A program made the position numbers and the translations under genes. The notes beneath the pieces are model-generated. The model saw nothing but the letters and a program-made list of their open reading frames with translations, was not told the DNA's origin and did no database searches. A stretch of 64,000 nucleotides of DNA from NCBI GenBank assembly GCA_003246625.1, contig QJZR01000007.1, positions 32,667 to 96,666 of the forward strand, in the 5' to 3' direction. This document shows positions 1 through 7,922 of the stretch, piece by piece. The stretch comes from Alphaproteobacteria bacterium. GTDB lineage: Bacteria > Pseudomonadota > Alphaproteobacteria > Rhodospirillales > Rhodospirillaceae. Numbering within the stretch: the first letter of the stretch is position 1; each line of letters opens with the position of its first letter.

Positions 1-49
1 CCACGCACCCGCGCCTTCCTCAGCCAGGTTCTCTGAACCGTTCCGCGAA

Positions 50-87
50 CATATACGCTTGACCATATATATGGTCAGGCGTATATG
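50..87. promoter_or_regulatory. Large palindrome, likely ArsR-type operator
   Basis: Two 18-base arms (50-67 and 70-87) are inverted copies with one mismatch. Their inner part, GACCATATATATGGTC at 61-76, is a perfect palindrome. The site ends 7 bases before the ATG at 95, so a bound protein would block the promoter or start region. ArsR/SmtB repressors bind AT-rich dyads of this kind and usually repress their own operon. That the downstream ArsR-type protein binds here is inference from position and symmetry. Confidence 0.6.
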
Positions 88-94
88 TTTGCCC

Positions 95-448
95 ATGACC
101 GATCCATCCGCCGTCTTCGTCGCCCTGTCCGATCCCCTGCGCCGCCGCGCCGTGGCGCTGCTGGCCGCGCGGGGCGAGCTTTGCGTCTGCGAGCTGACCT
201 CCGCCCTGGGCGAGGCGCAGCCGAAGGTTTCCCGCCATCTCGCCCTGTTGCGCGACGCCGGTTTGGCGCGGGTGCGGCGCGACGGGCGATGGATGCTGTA
301 TTCCCTCGATCCCGAGCTGCCGGGCTGGGCGGCGGACGCGGTGGCCGCCGCCGCCGCCGCGCGCGCCGCCGAACCCGAGGCGGCGGAGGACGCGGCCCGC
401 CTGGCCGCCTTCGCCGGACGCCCGGAAGGAGCCTGTTCCGATGTCTGA
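95..448 (+). CDS. ArsR/SmtB-family metalloid- or redox-responsive repressor
   Basis: The protein is 117 residues long if it starts at the ATG at 95; an in-frame ATG at 59 lies inside the palindrome and is less likely. The N-terminal part has the winged-helix fold of the family (start MTDPSAVFVALSDPLRRRAV; recognition helix region QPKVSRHLALLRDAG). A Cys-x-Cys pair sits in ELCVCEL, the place where arsenic-sensing ArsR proteins carry their thiol ligands, and another Cys is near the C-terminus (GACSDV). The tail is rich in Ala and Glu. It overlaps the permease gene by 8 bases, so the three genes to 1657 form one operon. Repression of that operon, relieved by arsenic or another thiophile, is inferred; the true inducer cannot be read from the sequence. 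Confidence 0.85.
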   Translation: MTDPSAVFVALSDPLRRRAVALLAARGELCVCELTSALGEAQPKVSRHLALLRDAGLARVRRDGRWMLYSLDPELPGWAADAVAAAAAARAAEPEAAEDAARLAAFAGRPEGACSDV

Positions 449-1406
449 TCCGTTTCTCTGGCTGGCCGACCGCGCCGCCTTCGGCCTGCTCGGCCTGACC
501 CCCGGCAGCCACCTGGGCGACGCCGTTCACTTCTTCGTCGAGGACACGGTCAAGATCTTCGTCCTGATGAGCGCCATCATCTTCCTGATGGGGCTGTTCC
601 GCAGCGTCGTGTCGCCGCACCGGGTGCGCGCCGTCCTGGCCGGGCGGTCGCGCGGCGCCTCGTACGTGATGGCGGTCGGCCTGGGCGCGGTGACGCCGTT
701 TTGCTCCTGCTCGTCGGTGCCGCTGTTCATCGGCTTCCTGGAAGGCGGCGTGCCGGTGGGGGCGACCATGGCCTTCCTTATCGCCTCGCCGATGATCAAC
801 GAGGTGGCGGTGGTGCTGCTCGGGGTTCTGCTCGGCTGGCCGGTCGCCGCGCTTTACGTCGTCACCGGCCTCGCCGTCGGCGTGTTCGGCGGCTGGCTGG
901 CCGACCGCACCGGTTTCGAGCGCCACGTCGAAGCCTTCGTCTGGACGATCCGCATGGGTGCCGAGACCGAGATTCCCGGCGAAACCGGCCTGCGCGCCCG
1001 CCTTGCCTTCGCCGCCTCGGAAACCCGCTCCATCGTCGGCCGGGTCTGGCTTTACGTGCTGGTGGGGGTCGGCCTGGGAGCGGGGCTGCACGGCTTCGTC
1101 CCCGAGGACTTCGTGCTGCGCGTCGCCGGGCCGGACAATCCGTTGGCGGTGCCGCTGGCGGTGGTCCTGGGGATTCCGCTTTATTCCAACGCCACCGGCA
1201 TCATTCCGGTGGCCGAGGCCCTGCTCGGCAAGGGGATGCCGGTGGGCACCGTGCTCGCCCTGATGATGAGCACGGTGGCGATTTCCCTGCCCGAATTCGT
1301 CATTCTGCGCCGGGTGGTGACGGTGCCGGGGCTGGTCCGCTTCGCGATCTTCCTGGGCCTGGCCTTCACCGCCGTCGGCGTGGCCTTCAACCTGATCCTG
1401 TCGTGA
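441..1406 (+). CDS. Permease of the ArsP/YraQ (DUF318) family
   Basis: This is a 321-residue integral membrane protein with two similar halves of hydrophobic segments. The signature Cys cluster TPFCSCSSVPLFIGF marks the ArsP/YraQ permease family; in ArsP, paired cysteines in the membrane bind trivalent organoarsenicals for export. The second half repeats the pattern as LGIPLYSNATGIIPVAEALLGKG without cysteines. It overlaps the ArsR-type gene by 8 bases and is followed after 14 bases by a small thioredoxin-like gene, a common trio in proteobacteria. Export of an organoarsenical or another soft metalloid is plausible, but many members of the family have no proven substrate. Confidence 0.8.
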   Translation: MSDPFLWLADRAAFGLLGLTPGSHLGDAVHFFVEDTVKIFVLMSAIIFLMGLFRSVVSPHRVRAVLAGRSRGASYVMAVGLGAVTPFCSCSSVPLFIGFLEGGVPVGATMAFLIASPMINEVAVVLLGVLLGWPVAALYVVTGLAVGVFGGWLADRTGFERHVEAFVWTIRMGAETEIPGETGLRARLAFAASETRSIVGRVWLYVLVGVGLGAGLHGFVPEDFVLRVAGPDNPLAVPLAVVLGIPLYSNATGIIPVAEALLGKGMPVGTVLALMMSTVAISLPEFVILRRVVTVPGLVRFAIFLGLAFTAVGVAFNLILS

Positions 1407-1420
1407 AAGGAAATCCCGCG

Positions 1421-1657
1421 ATGAAACGCATCAAGGTTCTCGGTTCCGGCTGCAAGACCTGCACCAACGTCGCCGAAACCATCGCCGCCACCGCCAAGGC
1501 CCTGGGGGTCGAGGCGACGGTGGAAAAGGTCACCGACATGGCGGTGGTGATGGGCTATGGCGTGATGGCGATGCCCGGCGTGGTGATCGACGAAAAGGTG
1601 GTGCACGCGGGCGGCGCGCCCAGCCCGGCGCAGATCGAGGCGTGGCTGAAGGGCTGA
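1421..1657 (+). CDS. Small thioredoxin-fold protein (redox-active disulfide protein 2 type)
   Basis: This 78-residue protein matches the short thioredoxin-like family that travels with DUF318 permeases. The active-site motif is GSGCKTC near residues 8-13, and a cis-proline region follows in MAMPGVVIDEKVVHAGG. There is no signal peptide, so it should act in the cytoplasm. AAGGA in AAAGGAAATCCCGCG is a good ribosome site before the ATG. It may deliver electrons or substrate to the permease, or keep the permease cysteines reduced; this is inferred from the repeated gene pairing. Its stop is 7 bases from the convergent truA stop. Confidence 0.8.
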   Translation: MKRIKVLGSGCKTCTNVAETIAATAKALGVEATVEKVTDMAVVMGYGVMAMPGVVIDEKVVHAGGAPSPAQIEAWLKG

Positions 1658-1664
1658 TCCGCCC

Positions 1665-2411
1665 CTATTCGTACCAGGCGCGGACGAAATACAGCCCGTC
1701 GCTGGGGGCGGTGGCCCCGGCGGCGGCGCGGTCCCTTGCCTCCAGGGCGGCGCGCAGGTCGTCCGCCGTCCACTTGCCCAGGCCCACCAGGGCCAGGGTG
1801 CCCACCATGTTGCGCACCTGATGGTGCAGGAAGGACCGCGCCTGGGTGCGGATTTCCACGGTTTCCCCGACGCGGGTCACCGACAGCGCGTCCAGGGTCT
1901 TCAACGGCGATTTCGACTGGCAGGCGACGGCGCGGAACGAGGTGAAATCGTGCCGCCCCACCAGCACCTGCGCCGCCGCGTGCATCGCCTCGGCGTCCAG
2001 GGGCCGGGCCACCCACCAGGCGCGTCCGGCCTCCAGCGCCAGGGGCGCCGGGCGGTTGACGACGCGGTACAGATAGGCCCGCCCCAGACAGGAAAACCGG
2101 GCGTGGAAATCGTCGCCGACGATGTCCGCCGCCAGCACCGCCACCGGCTGCCGCGCCATGTGCAGATGGGCGTTGATCGCGGCGCGCACGGTGTGCGGCG
2201 GATCGTCGCGCGGCAGGTCGAAATGCGCCACCTGACCCAGGGCGTGGACCCCGGCGTCGGTGCGGCCGGAAGCGAAGGTCGGACACGCCTGGCCGCAGTA
2301 TCCCAGAATCGCCGCCTCCAACGCCGCCTGCACCGAGGGACCGTTGTCCTGCCGCTGCCAGCCGACGAAGGAGCGGCCATCGTATTCCAGGGTCAGCTTG
2401 ACGCGAGGCAT
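1665..2411 (-). CDS. truA: tRNA pseudouridine(38-40) synthase TruA
   Basis: TruA converts uridines 38-40 of the anticodon stem-loop to pseudouridine. The start [20 protein letters not shown] is typical of the family. The catalytic aspartate lies in [19 protein letters not shown], and the C-terminal region has [13 protein letters not shown]. The length of 248 residues is normal. The frame stays open upstream, but that stretch is a repeat element and codes for nothing; the ATG at 2411 matches the family start. The fmt and def genes lie upstream on the same strand, separated by the repeat, so these three translation-related genes may share a transcript. Confidence 0.95.
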   Translation of the reverse strand: MPRVKLTLEYDGRSFVGWQRQDNGPSVQAALEAAILGYCGQACPTFASGRTDAGVHALGQVAHFDLPRDDPPHTVRAAINAHLHMARQPVAVLAADIVGDDFHARFSCLGRAYLYRVVNRPAPLALEAGRAWWVARPLDAEAMHAAAQVLVGRHDFTSFRAVACQSKSPLKTLDALSVTRVGETVEIRTQARSFLHHQVRNMVGTLALVGLGKWTADDLRAALEARDRAAAGATAPSDGLYFVRAWYE

Positions 2412-2429
2412 GGCGTTTGGAATCCAGGG

Positions 2430-2631
2430 TAAGAGAAACCCAGGCCGGGCTCGGCCCGGACCCGCGAAGGGGCTTGGCCCCTTCGATCCCATTTGTACGG
2501 TTTTTCGCCGCGCAGCGGCAATCGTTGATCACGCCGCGCGATGGCTTTATCGCGCTTCGCGCAAAAATAGGAATGGGGTTTGGGGGGCAAGACCCCAACG
2601 GGGTCCGGGGCTGGCCCCGGCCCGGTTTTTA
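2430..2631. repeat. Dispersed palindromic intergenic repeat, copy A
   Basis: A roughly 200-bp imperfect inverted repeat fills the gap between truA and fmt. Its right end supplies the fmt stop codon (TTA at 2629-2631, TAA on the minus strand). The core at 2501-2567 holds three small hairpins: CGCCGC/GCGGC, a GATCACGCCGCGCGAT dyad, and GCGC/GCGC ending in AAAAA. The core is framed by GATCCCATT (left) and AATGGGGTT (right), and outside these lie GC-rich arms that mirror each other. Six other copies occur in the window. Confidence 0.85.
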
Positions 2632-3558
2632 CCCGAACCGCGTTCCGGCGGGCACCGCGCGGCCGTTGAGGAAGGCGGCGGCGTCGGCGGCCTTGGCTCC
2701 GGCGCGTTGCAGCAGGGTCAGGCGCACCGCGCCGCCGCCGCAGGCGACGGCAAGCTGGTCGTCGAGGGCGGTGCCGGGCTCGCCCGCGCCGGGGATGGCG
2801 GCGGCGTTGAGAATCTTGACGCGTTCGCCCGCCAGTTCGCACCAGGCGCCGGGGAAGGGGGAGAGGCCGCGCACCTGGGCGGAGACCTCCGCCGCGGGGC
2901 GGGTCCAATCGACGCGGGCCTCGGCCTTGTCGATCTTCTTCGCATAGGTGACGCCGTCGGCGGGTTGCGGTTCGGCCTTCGCCCGTCCGGCGGCCAGGTC
3001 GGCGAGCAGCGGCCCGATCATCCGCGCGCCCAGGGCGGCCAGGGCGTCGTGCAGGCTGGCGGCGGTGTCGGCGGGGCCGATCGGCAGGGATTCCCGCGCC
3101 AGCATCGCGCCGGTATCCAGGCCCGCGTCCATTTGCATCAGGGTGATGCCGGTCGCCGCGTCGCCCGCCATGATCGCGCGCTGGATCGGCGCGGCGCCCC
3201 GCCAGCGCGGCAGCAGCGAGGCATGGATGTTGACGCAGCCCAGGCGCGGCGCGTCGAGGACGGCCTGCGGCAGGATCAGGCCATAGGCGGCGACCACCGC
3301 GACGTCGGCGGCCAGGGCGGCGAACTCCGTCTGCGCCTCGGGCGTCTTCAGGGAGGTGGGGGTGCGCACCGGCAGGCCGAGCTTCTCGGCCAGGGCGTGC
3401 ACCGGCGACGGCGTCAGCTTATAGCCGCGTCCGGCGGGGCGCGGCGGTTGGCTGTAGACGCAGACGATTTCGTGCGCCGGGGCCAGGGCGGCCAGGGCCT
3501 CCGCCGCGAAGTCCGGCGTGCCCATGAACACGATGCGCAGGCGTTCGGCGTTCCCCAT
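2629..3558 (-). CDS. fmt: Methionyl-tRNA formyltransferase
   Basis: Fmt formylates initiator Met-tRNA with 10-formyltetrahydrofolate. The 309-residue protein begins with the usual [15 protein letters not shown]. The folate and catalytic region is present as [22 protein letters not shown], with the catalytic Asn and His in NIHAS. The C-terminal tRNA-binding OB domain follows. Its gene is 21 bases downstream of def, the usual def-fmt pair: Def later removes the formyl group that Fmt adds. The TAA stop lies at the edge of repeat copy A. Confidence 0.96.
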   Translation of the reverse strand: MGNAERLRIVFMGTPDFAAEALAALAPAHEIVCVYSQPPRPAGRGYKLTPSPVHALAEKLGLPVRTPTSLKTPEAQTEFAALAADVAVVAAYGLILPQAVLDAPRLGCVNIHASLLPRWRGAAPIQRAIMAGDAATGITLMQMDAGLDTGAMLARESLPIGPADTAASLHDALAALGARMIGPLLADLAAGRAKAEPQPADGVTYAKKIDKAEARVDWTRPAAEVSAQVRGLSPFPGAWCELAGERVKILNAAAIPGAGEPGTALDDQLAVACGGGAVRLTLLQRAGAKAADAAAFLNGRAVPAGTRFG

Positions 3559-3579
3559 GCTGCTTTCCCCCCGCGCCGG

Positions 3580-4095
3580 TCAGTCGTCGGCGCGCTGCTG
3601 TTCCTTCTTCACCTTGCGCAGGATCATGTTGCGCTTCAAGGCGGACAGGTAGTCGATGAAGAGGGTGCCGTCCAGGTGGTCGATCTCGTGCTGCACGCAG
3701 GTGGCGAGGATGCCGTCGGCCTCGATCTCGCGCTTGGCGCCCTCGCGGTCGAGGAAGCGCACCTTCACCTGGGCCGGGCGTTCGACCTCGGCGTACTGCT
3801 TGGGCACCGAGAGGCAGCCTTCCTCGTAGGTGTTGAGGTCCTCGGACTCCCAGATCACCTCGGGGTTGACCAGGCACATCGGCGCGGGCGGTTCGTCCTT
3901 GCCCGCCACGTCCAGCACCACGATGCGGCGGGAAACGCCCACCTGCGGCGCGGCCAGGCCGATGCCCGGCGCGGCGTACATGGTTTCCAGCATGTCGTCC
4001 ATCAGGGCACGCACGCCGTCGTCGACGGTTTCCACCGGCGCGGCCTTGGCCTTGAGGACGGGGTGGGGGGCGACCAGGATCGGCAGTATCGCCAT
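3580..4095 (-). CDS. def: Peptide deformylase
   Basis: Def removes the N-formyl group from new proteins and uses a metal, usually Fe2+. All three family motifs are visible in the 171-residue protein: GIGLAAPQVG, EEGCLSVP (metal-binding Cys) and QHEIDHLDG (two metal-binding His and the catalytic Glu). It is the first gene of the def-fmt pair and is transcribed away from rmuC. The C-terminal tail KRNMILRKVKKEQQRADD is short and basic, as in other alphaproteobacterial deformylases. Confidence 0.97.
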   Translation of the reverse strand: MAILPILVAPHPVLKAKAAPVETVDDGVRALMDDMLETMYAAPGIGLAAPQVGVSRRIVVLDVAGKDEPPAPMCLVNPEVIWESEDLNTYEEGCLSVPKQYAEVERPAQVKVRFLDREGAKREIEADGILATCVQHEIDHLDGTLFIDYLSALKRNMILRKVKKEQQRADD

Positions 4096-4218
4096 GGGCG
4101 GACAGTCCTTAGTTGCAAACGGTTATCGCTTCGTCAAAGGGGACATAGGGCGTTTTGCCCCTTCGCGTCAAGCGGCGGCTGGCCTATCCTGCCGGGGAAG
4201 GACGGGGAAAGGACGCAG

Positions 4219-5334
4219 ATGACGACCTACGAGATCATTCTATCGGCGGGTTTGGCGGCGGTTCTGGCGGGCGGCGTCGCCTGGGCGTTGGCGCGGCGCG
4301 GCGGCGGGCGGCCCGATCCGCTGCTCGGCGAACTGGCGGGGCGGCTGGCGCAGATGGCGGAAACCCAGGCGGCGCAGCAGGCGATGCTGGCCGAACGGAT
4401 GCAGGCGCAGGAACGCGCCCTGGCCAAGGCGATGGACGAGCGCCTGGCCGAGGTTTCCCGCCGTGTCGGCGAGAATTTGACGGTTTCCGCCGAAAAGACC
4501 TCCGCCACCCTGCACGACCTGCGCGAACGCCTGGCGGTGATCGACGCGGCGCAGAAGAACCTGACCGAGCTGTCCACCCAGGTGGTGGGGTTGCAGGACA
4601 TCCTCTCCAACAAGCAGGCGCGCGGCGCCTTCGGCGAGGTGCAGCTGCACGACATCGTCGCCGCCGCCCTGCCGGCGGAGGCCTATGCCTTCCAGGCGGT
4701 GCTGTCCAACGGCCGCCGCGCCGACTGCCTGCTCAACCTGCCCAATCCGCCCGGTCCCATCGCCATCGACGCCAAGTTCCCCCTCGACGGCTATCAGGCG
4801 CTGCGCGACGCCGCCGACGACGCGGCGCGGAAGCTGGCGGCGCGGCGTTTCGCCGACGACGTCGGCAAGCACATCAAGGACATCGCGGACCGTTACATCA
4901 TCGCGGGCGAGACGGCGGAATCCGCCCTGATGTTCCTGCCTTCCGAGGCGGTCTACGCCGAGCTTCACGCCAACTTCCGCGCGGTGGTCGAGGATTCGTA
5001 CCGCAGCCGGGTGTGGATCGTTTCCCCCACCACCCTGATGGCGACCCTCAACACCGTGCGCGCGGTGCTGAAGGACGTGCAGATGCGCAAGCAGGCGGGA
5101 CGCATCCAGAAAGAGGTGGGCAGCCTGCTGGCCGACGTCGGCCGTCTCGACGACCGGCTGAAGAAGCTGTTCACCCATATCAACCAGGCGCACGGCGACA
5201 TCGCGCCGGTGCAGACCTCGATGGACAAGATCGCCAGCCGCGCCGAACGGATCGAGGCGGTGCAGCTGGGCGCGCCCGACGCCCCGGAAATCGCCCATCG
5301 CCCGCCCGAAGCGCCGCCGCGGGCGGAGGACTGA
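4219..5334 (+). CDS. rmuC: RmuC-family DNA recombination protein
   Basis: RmuC proteins are membrane-anchored and limit inversions between repeated sequences; the exact biochemistry is unsettled. The 371-residue product starts with one membrane anchor (IILSAGLAAVLAGGVAWALA). A long Gln- and Glu-rich coiled coil follows (about residues 35-130), then the RmuC nuclease-like core with DAKFPLDGYQAL and a run to about residue 340. The open frame extends almost 2 kb further upstream, but that part lies antisense to fmt and def and is not a gene. The ATG at 4219 follows GGAAAGGACGCAG and starts directly at the anchor. A short NfeD-like gene follows after 4 bases. Confidence 0.92.
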   Translation: MTTYEIILSAGLAAVLAGGVAWALARRGGGRPDPLLGELAGRLAQMAETQAAQQAMLAERMQAQERALAKAMDERLAEVSRRVGENLTVSAEKTSATLHDLRERLAVIDAAQKNLTELSTQVVGLQDILSNKQARGAFGEVQLHDIVAAALPAEAYAFQAVLSNGRRADCLLNLPNPPGPIAIDAKFPLDGYQALRDAADDAARKLAARRFADDVGKHIKDIADRYIIAGETAESALMFLPSEAVYAELHANFRAVVEDSYRSRVWIVSPTTLMATLNTVRAVLKDVQMRKQAGRIQKEVGSLLADVGRLDDRLKKLFTHINQAHGDIAPVQTSMDKIASRAERIEAVQLGAPDAPEIAHRPPEAPPRAED

Positions 5335-5338
5335 ACCG

Positions 5339-5776
5339 ATGCCCTTCGCCGGATTCCCCCCCCTGGCCTGGATCGGATTGGGCGCCGCGCTGCTGGCTCT
5401 CGGCCTGTGGCGGAACTGGAGCCTGTGCACCGCCCTGGGGGTCGGCGGCGGGATTTCCGGTCTGGCCCAGTTGGGGATGGCCCCGGTCGGCCCCCTGGAG
5501 CAGGGGATGATGTTCGCCGGGCTTTCCCTGATCGCCTGGTTCGGCGGGCGGCGCATGGACCGTCTGGCGGACAGCCTGCCGACGTCGCGCCACGGCGGCC
5601 TCGGCCCCCTCGGCCACGCCGCCGTCGCCGCCGAGGACTTCCATAACGGCCACGGCACGGCGACCGTGGAGGGCGAGACCTATCCCGCCGTCTGCCGCGA
5701 CAACCCGGCGAAGGGCACGCGCCTGCGCGTCGTCGGCCGCACCGACGAGGCGCTGAAGGTGGACGTCCTGGGGTAG
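5339..5776 (+). CDS. NfeD-like membrane protein
   Basis: This 145-residue protein has hydrophobic segments in residues 1-75 and a soluble C-terminal OB-fold domain. The domain reads as the NfeD C-terminal family: LGPLGHAAVAAEDFHNGHGTA, then GETYPAVCRDNPAKGTRLRV. NfeD proteins usually pair with a stomatin/SPFH protein and shape membrane microdomains, but no SPFH gene is adjacent here. It starts 4 bases after rmuC, so the two are likely co-transcribed. The assignment rests on domain pattern only. Confidence 0.7.
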   Translation: MPFAGFPPLAWIGLGAALLALGLWRNWSLCTALGVGGGISGLAQLGMAPVGPLEQGMMFAGLSLIAWFGGRRMDRLADSLPTSRHGGLGPLGHAAVAAEDFHNGHGTATVEGETYPAVCRDNPAKGTRLRVVGRTDEALKVDVLG

Positions 5777-5778
5777 GG

Positions 5779-5795
5779 CCGGGGCGCCGCCCCGG
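5779..5795. terminator. GC-rich hairpin after the NfeD-like gene
   Basis: CCGGGGCG and CGCCCCGG flank one base just after the TAG stop, giving a strong hairpin, but no T-run follows. It resembles the outer arm of the dispersed repeat family and may be a solitary arm. It also marks the edge where base composition drops into the AT-rich region. Confidence 0.4.
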
Positions 5796-5955
5796 AGCTG
5801 GGGGCTTGGTTGGGTTCCCGAGCTTATAGGCACATTCTTTTTAATTGCTGGGATGCAGCAGATTTGCGCGTGTTTGCCGTGGATGTTTCTGCCGACAAGT
5901 TTATCGTTGATGAAGTTTTGTTTCCTTGTCTCTAAAGCCGTAAGGAGGGGTGATG

Positions 5956-7416
5956 ATGACGGTGTTCGGAACGGAATTTCCGCTTTGCAGAGAAATTACC
6001 CGTGGAGAGTTTATTTCACAGGTTATTCTCTGGCTTAGGGGCATGGAATATAGCTCAGTGCTAAATGATGTCGAGGGAAGAGATCTTGACGTGAATGATG
6101 CGTGTCTGGTTTCAACATCCGGAGAGACTCTACGATTTAGGTGCTTTGATGATTGTGATGGGTACGACGGGATTGGTTTTAGGCATGATTTTCCGGATTC
6201 CGATGGTCGTGTTTGGAGAACAGAAGTTGTATTGAGGAAATCGTGTGACGGGGCGGGAGATAACATTGCTAGGTTCAGGACGGAATGCCGGGCGGCTGAC
6301 CCTAAGGCAAAACTTGAGACGCCGAAAAAACCATATCTCATTAAAAGTATAATATCAGATTCATGGCCTGGAGATGATGGGCTTATGTCAGTTTCTGATA
6401 AACCAATATTCTTGTTGGATTGCCCGGACGACCTTGAGATAGCAAGAATCATATGTAATGGATCGGCGTCTACATATCTTCCTATTATATATATCTCATC
6501 TATTTCGAAAATGCGTTGGCTGATAGGCCGGGAGAAAATTGAGAAGCTAGCCTATGACTTGGGTGGTGTTGCTCATGTTGTCGTTGAGCCGGATAGGTTG
6601 TTTTCATTGAAGCTTAGAGATTTGACTGATGGTGGTAATATATATGGTGGTCATATAGGCGTATTTGCTCCAGGAATGGGGCTGATGAAGCGGCTGTTTG
6701 TGGGGTGGGAATTTTCTGATGAGAGGATGCTTATTCATAATCTGCGCTTGATATCTATAAACATTCGCTCGCGTATGGCCTCTCTTGGATGGGATTGGAT
6801 TGATCTGCAGGAAGCTTGTTTGCGCTCCCAGCGTCTGCGAGAGCGGAATAAGCTTACAGATGCTGAATTTGAGGAAATGTATTTGGAAGAAATATGCGAA
6901 AAGAATGAGCGTATAGATGAGCTAAATAAAAGAATATCAGAGATGATGATTGCGTCGGCACAAACAAGCGTTTCTTGTGATCAACTTATGGATCAAAAGC
7001 TCGTAAGAAAAGTTGGTCCAGAAATATATGATGGAGAATTCTCTGATAGAATTAGGCTCGCGGTGGAGACGTGCCTTTCTCATAGAGAATTGGACGGCCT
7101 TGACAAGAGAAGTATTGCCGTATTTCGCAGGGTGATTGAGGCGTATCCCTTCTCGAGGCAGCTTGACGAGCTTAAGAGTGATCTCAAACGAGCTTGTAAG
7201 GACCCAAAGAGGATGGCAGGAGAAATTACGGCACTCCTAAGAAGACATGGGTATGCAGAGAAGTCAGATAATAAGCATATTCGGTTGCAGGCGAATGATG
7301 GTTATATGGGTCTTGATAGTATAACCCTGCCTAAGACACCAAGCGACTATCATTCTTCAAAGAATCAGTGCAAGGATATAGAAAAAACGCTGGGCATAAC
7401 AAAATTATCAAATTAG
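5956..7416 (+). CDS. AT-rich orphan gene of unknown function; possible mobile or defence protein
   Basis: The gene codes for 486 residues from the ATG at 5956; in-frame GTG 5950 and ATG 5953 lie too close to the ribosome site AGGAGG at 5943-5948. G+C is about 45% in sampled lines, against roughly 65-70% around it, and rare codons such as ATA, AGA and AGG are common, so it is very probably acquired. I do not recognise the family. The N-terminal 100 residues have a beta-rich look (FRHDFPDSDGRVWRTEVVL). The middle has an alternating alpha/beta pattern (DKPIFLLDCPDDLEIARII, LPIIYISS, AHVVVEPDRLFSLKL). A charged helical stretch follows around 300-330. The last 60 residues (RRHGYAEKSDNKHIRLQ, then TLPKTPSD) weakly resemble the HicA/dsRBD-like nucleic-acid-binding fold. 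No transposase, integrase or partner gene is next to it. Confidence 0.75.
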   Translation: MTVFGTEFPLCREITRGEFISQVILWLRGMEYSSVLNDVEGRDLDVNDACLVSTSGETLRFRCFDDCDGYDGIGFRHDFPDSDGRVWRTEVVLRKSCDGAGDNIARFRTECRAADPKAKLETPKKPYLIKSIISDSWPGDDGLMSVSDKPIFLLDCPDDLEIARIICNGSASTYLPIIYISSISKMRWLIGREKIEKLAYDLGGVAHVVVEPDRLFSLKLRDLTDGGNIYGGHIGVFAPGMGLMKRLFVGWEFSDERMLIHNLRLISINIRSRMASLGWDWIDLQEACLRSQRLRERNKLTDAEFEEMYLEEICEKNERIDELNKRISEMMIASAQTSVSCDQLMDQKLVRKVGPEIYDGEFSDRIRLAVETCLSHRELDGLDKRSIAVFRRVIEAYPFSRQLDELKSDLKRACKDPKRMAGEITALLRRHGYAEKSDNKHIRLQANDGYMGLDSITLPKTPSDYHSSKNQCKDIEKTLGITKLSN

Positions 7417-7476
7417 ATCTTTCGTGGAAGTTATTTGCCGGATTTGGGGGCTTCCCAAGCGCCTTCGAGAACCTTC

Positions 7477-7490
7477 TTGACAATCGTCAA
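7477..7490. promoter_or_regulatory. FNR/Dnr-type box upstream of the YecH-family gene
   Basis: TTGACAATCGTCAA is a perfect dyad in the TTGAY-N4-RTCAA format bound by CRP/FNR-family regulators such as FNR, FixK, Anr or Dnr. Its centre is about 82 bases before the ATG at 7566, a spacing that fits activation. Oxygen- or NO-dependent control of the small metal-binding protein is inferred. I found no equally good box before ccoN. Confidence 0.55.
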
Positions 7491-7565
7491 TTTTTAACGA
7501 TTCCAATAGTCGTTGCCGCCGCGCCGCGCGGGCGGCGTGGGACGGTTTTCGGGACAGGGGTTTTC

Positions 7566-7808
7566 ATGGCGTCGATTCACGGACACGAAGTTCTGCACAT
7601 GATGTTGGAGGCGAAGGACGGCTTCGCCTCGGTCGAGGATCTGGTGGCGGCGATCGAGGCCCGCTTCGGCGCGGCGGCGCGTTTCCACACCTGCTCGGCG
7701 GAGGGAATGGACGCGCGGGCGCTGGTGGATTTCCTGGCGGAACGGGGCAAGTTCGTGCCGCAGGCGGCGGGTTTCAACACCGCGCCGGACAAGATCTGCG
7801 CGCACTGA
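7566..7808 (+). CDS. YecH-family small metal-binding protein (DUF2492)
   Basis: The 80-residue protein matches the YecH family throughout: HGHEVLHMMLEA at the start, ARFHTCSAEGM in the middle, and a C-terminal DKICAH. Conserved His and Cys residues suggest metal binding, but the cellular role is unknown. The open frame begins upstream at 7368 inside the AT-rich gene, but the family start is the ATG at 7566. It lies at the boundary where normal GC-rich composition resumes, so it belongs to the host chromosome. An FNR-type box precedes it. Confidence 0.85.
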   Translation: MASIHGHEVLHMMLEAKDGFASVEDLVAAIEARFGAAARFHTCSAEGMDARALVDFLAERGKFVPQAAGFNTAPDKICAH

Positions 7809-7922
7809 CGCGGGGCGGCGCCCGCCGCCCGGGCGCAGGTGCGTCTTACGAACGGTTGCCAGAGTCGTGCTTCTTCGCTATTCCAGCGTTTGGGGCGGGG
7901 GCGCCCCAAGCGTGAGGACGCG

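Noticed and set aside
2260..4218. Upstream in-frame extension of rmuC
   Set aside because: It lies antisense to truA, fmt and def and has no domain; the RmuC membrane anchor begins exactly at the ATG at 4219.
5853..6038. Short frame of 61 codons overlapping the start of the AT-rich gene
   Set aside because: No ribosome site, overlaps the better supported gene in another frame, and has no recognisable features.
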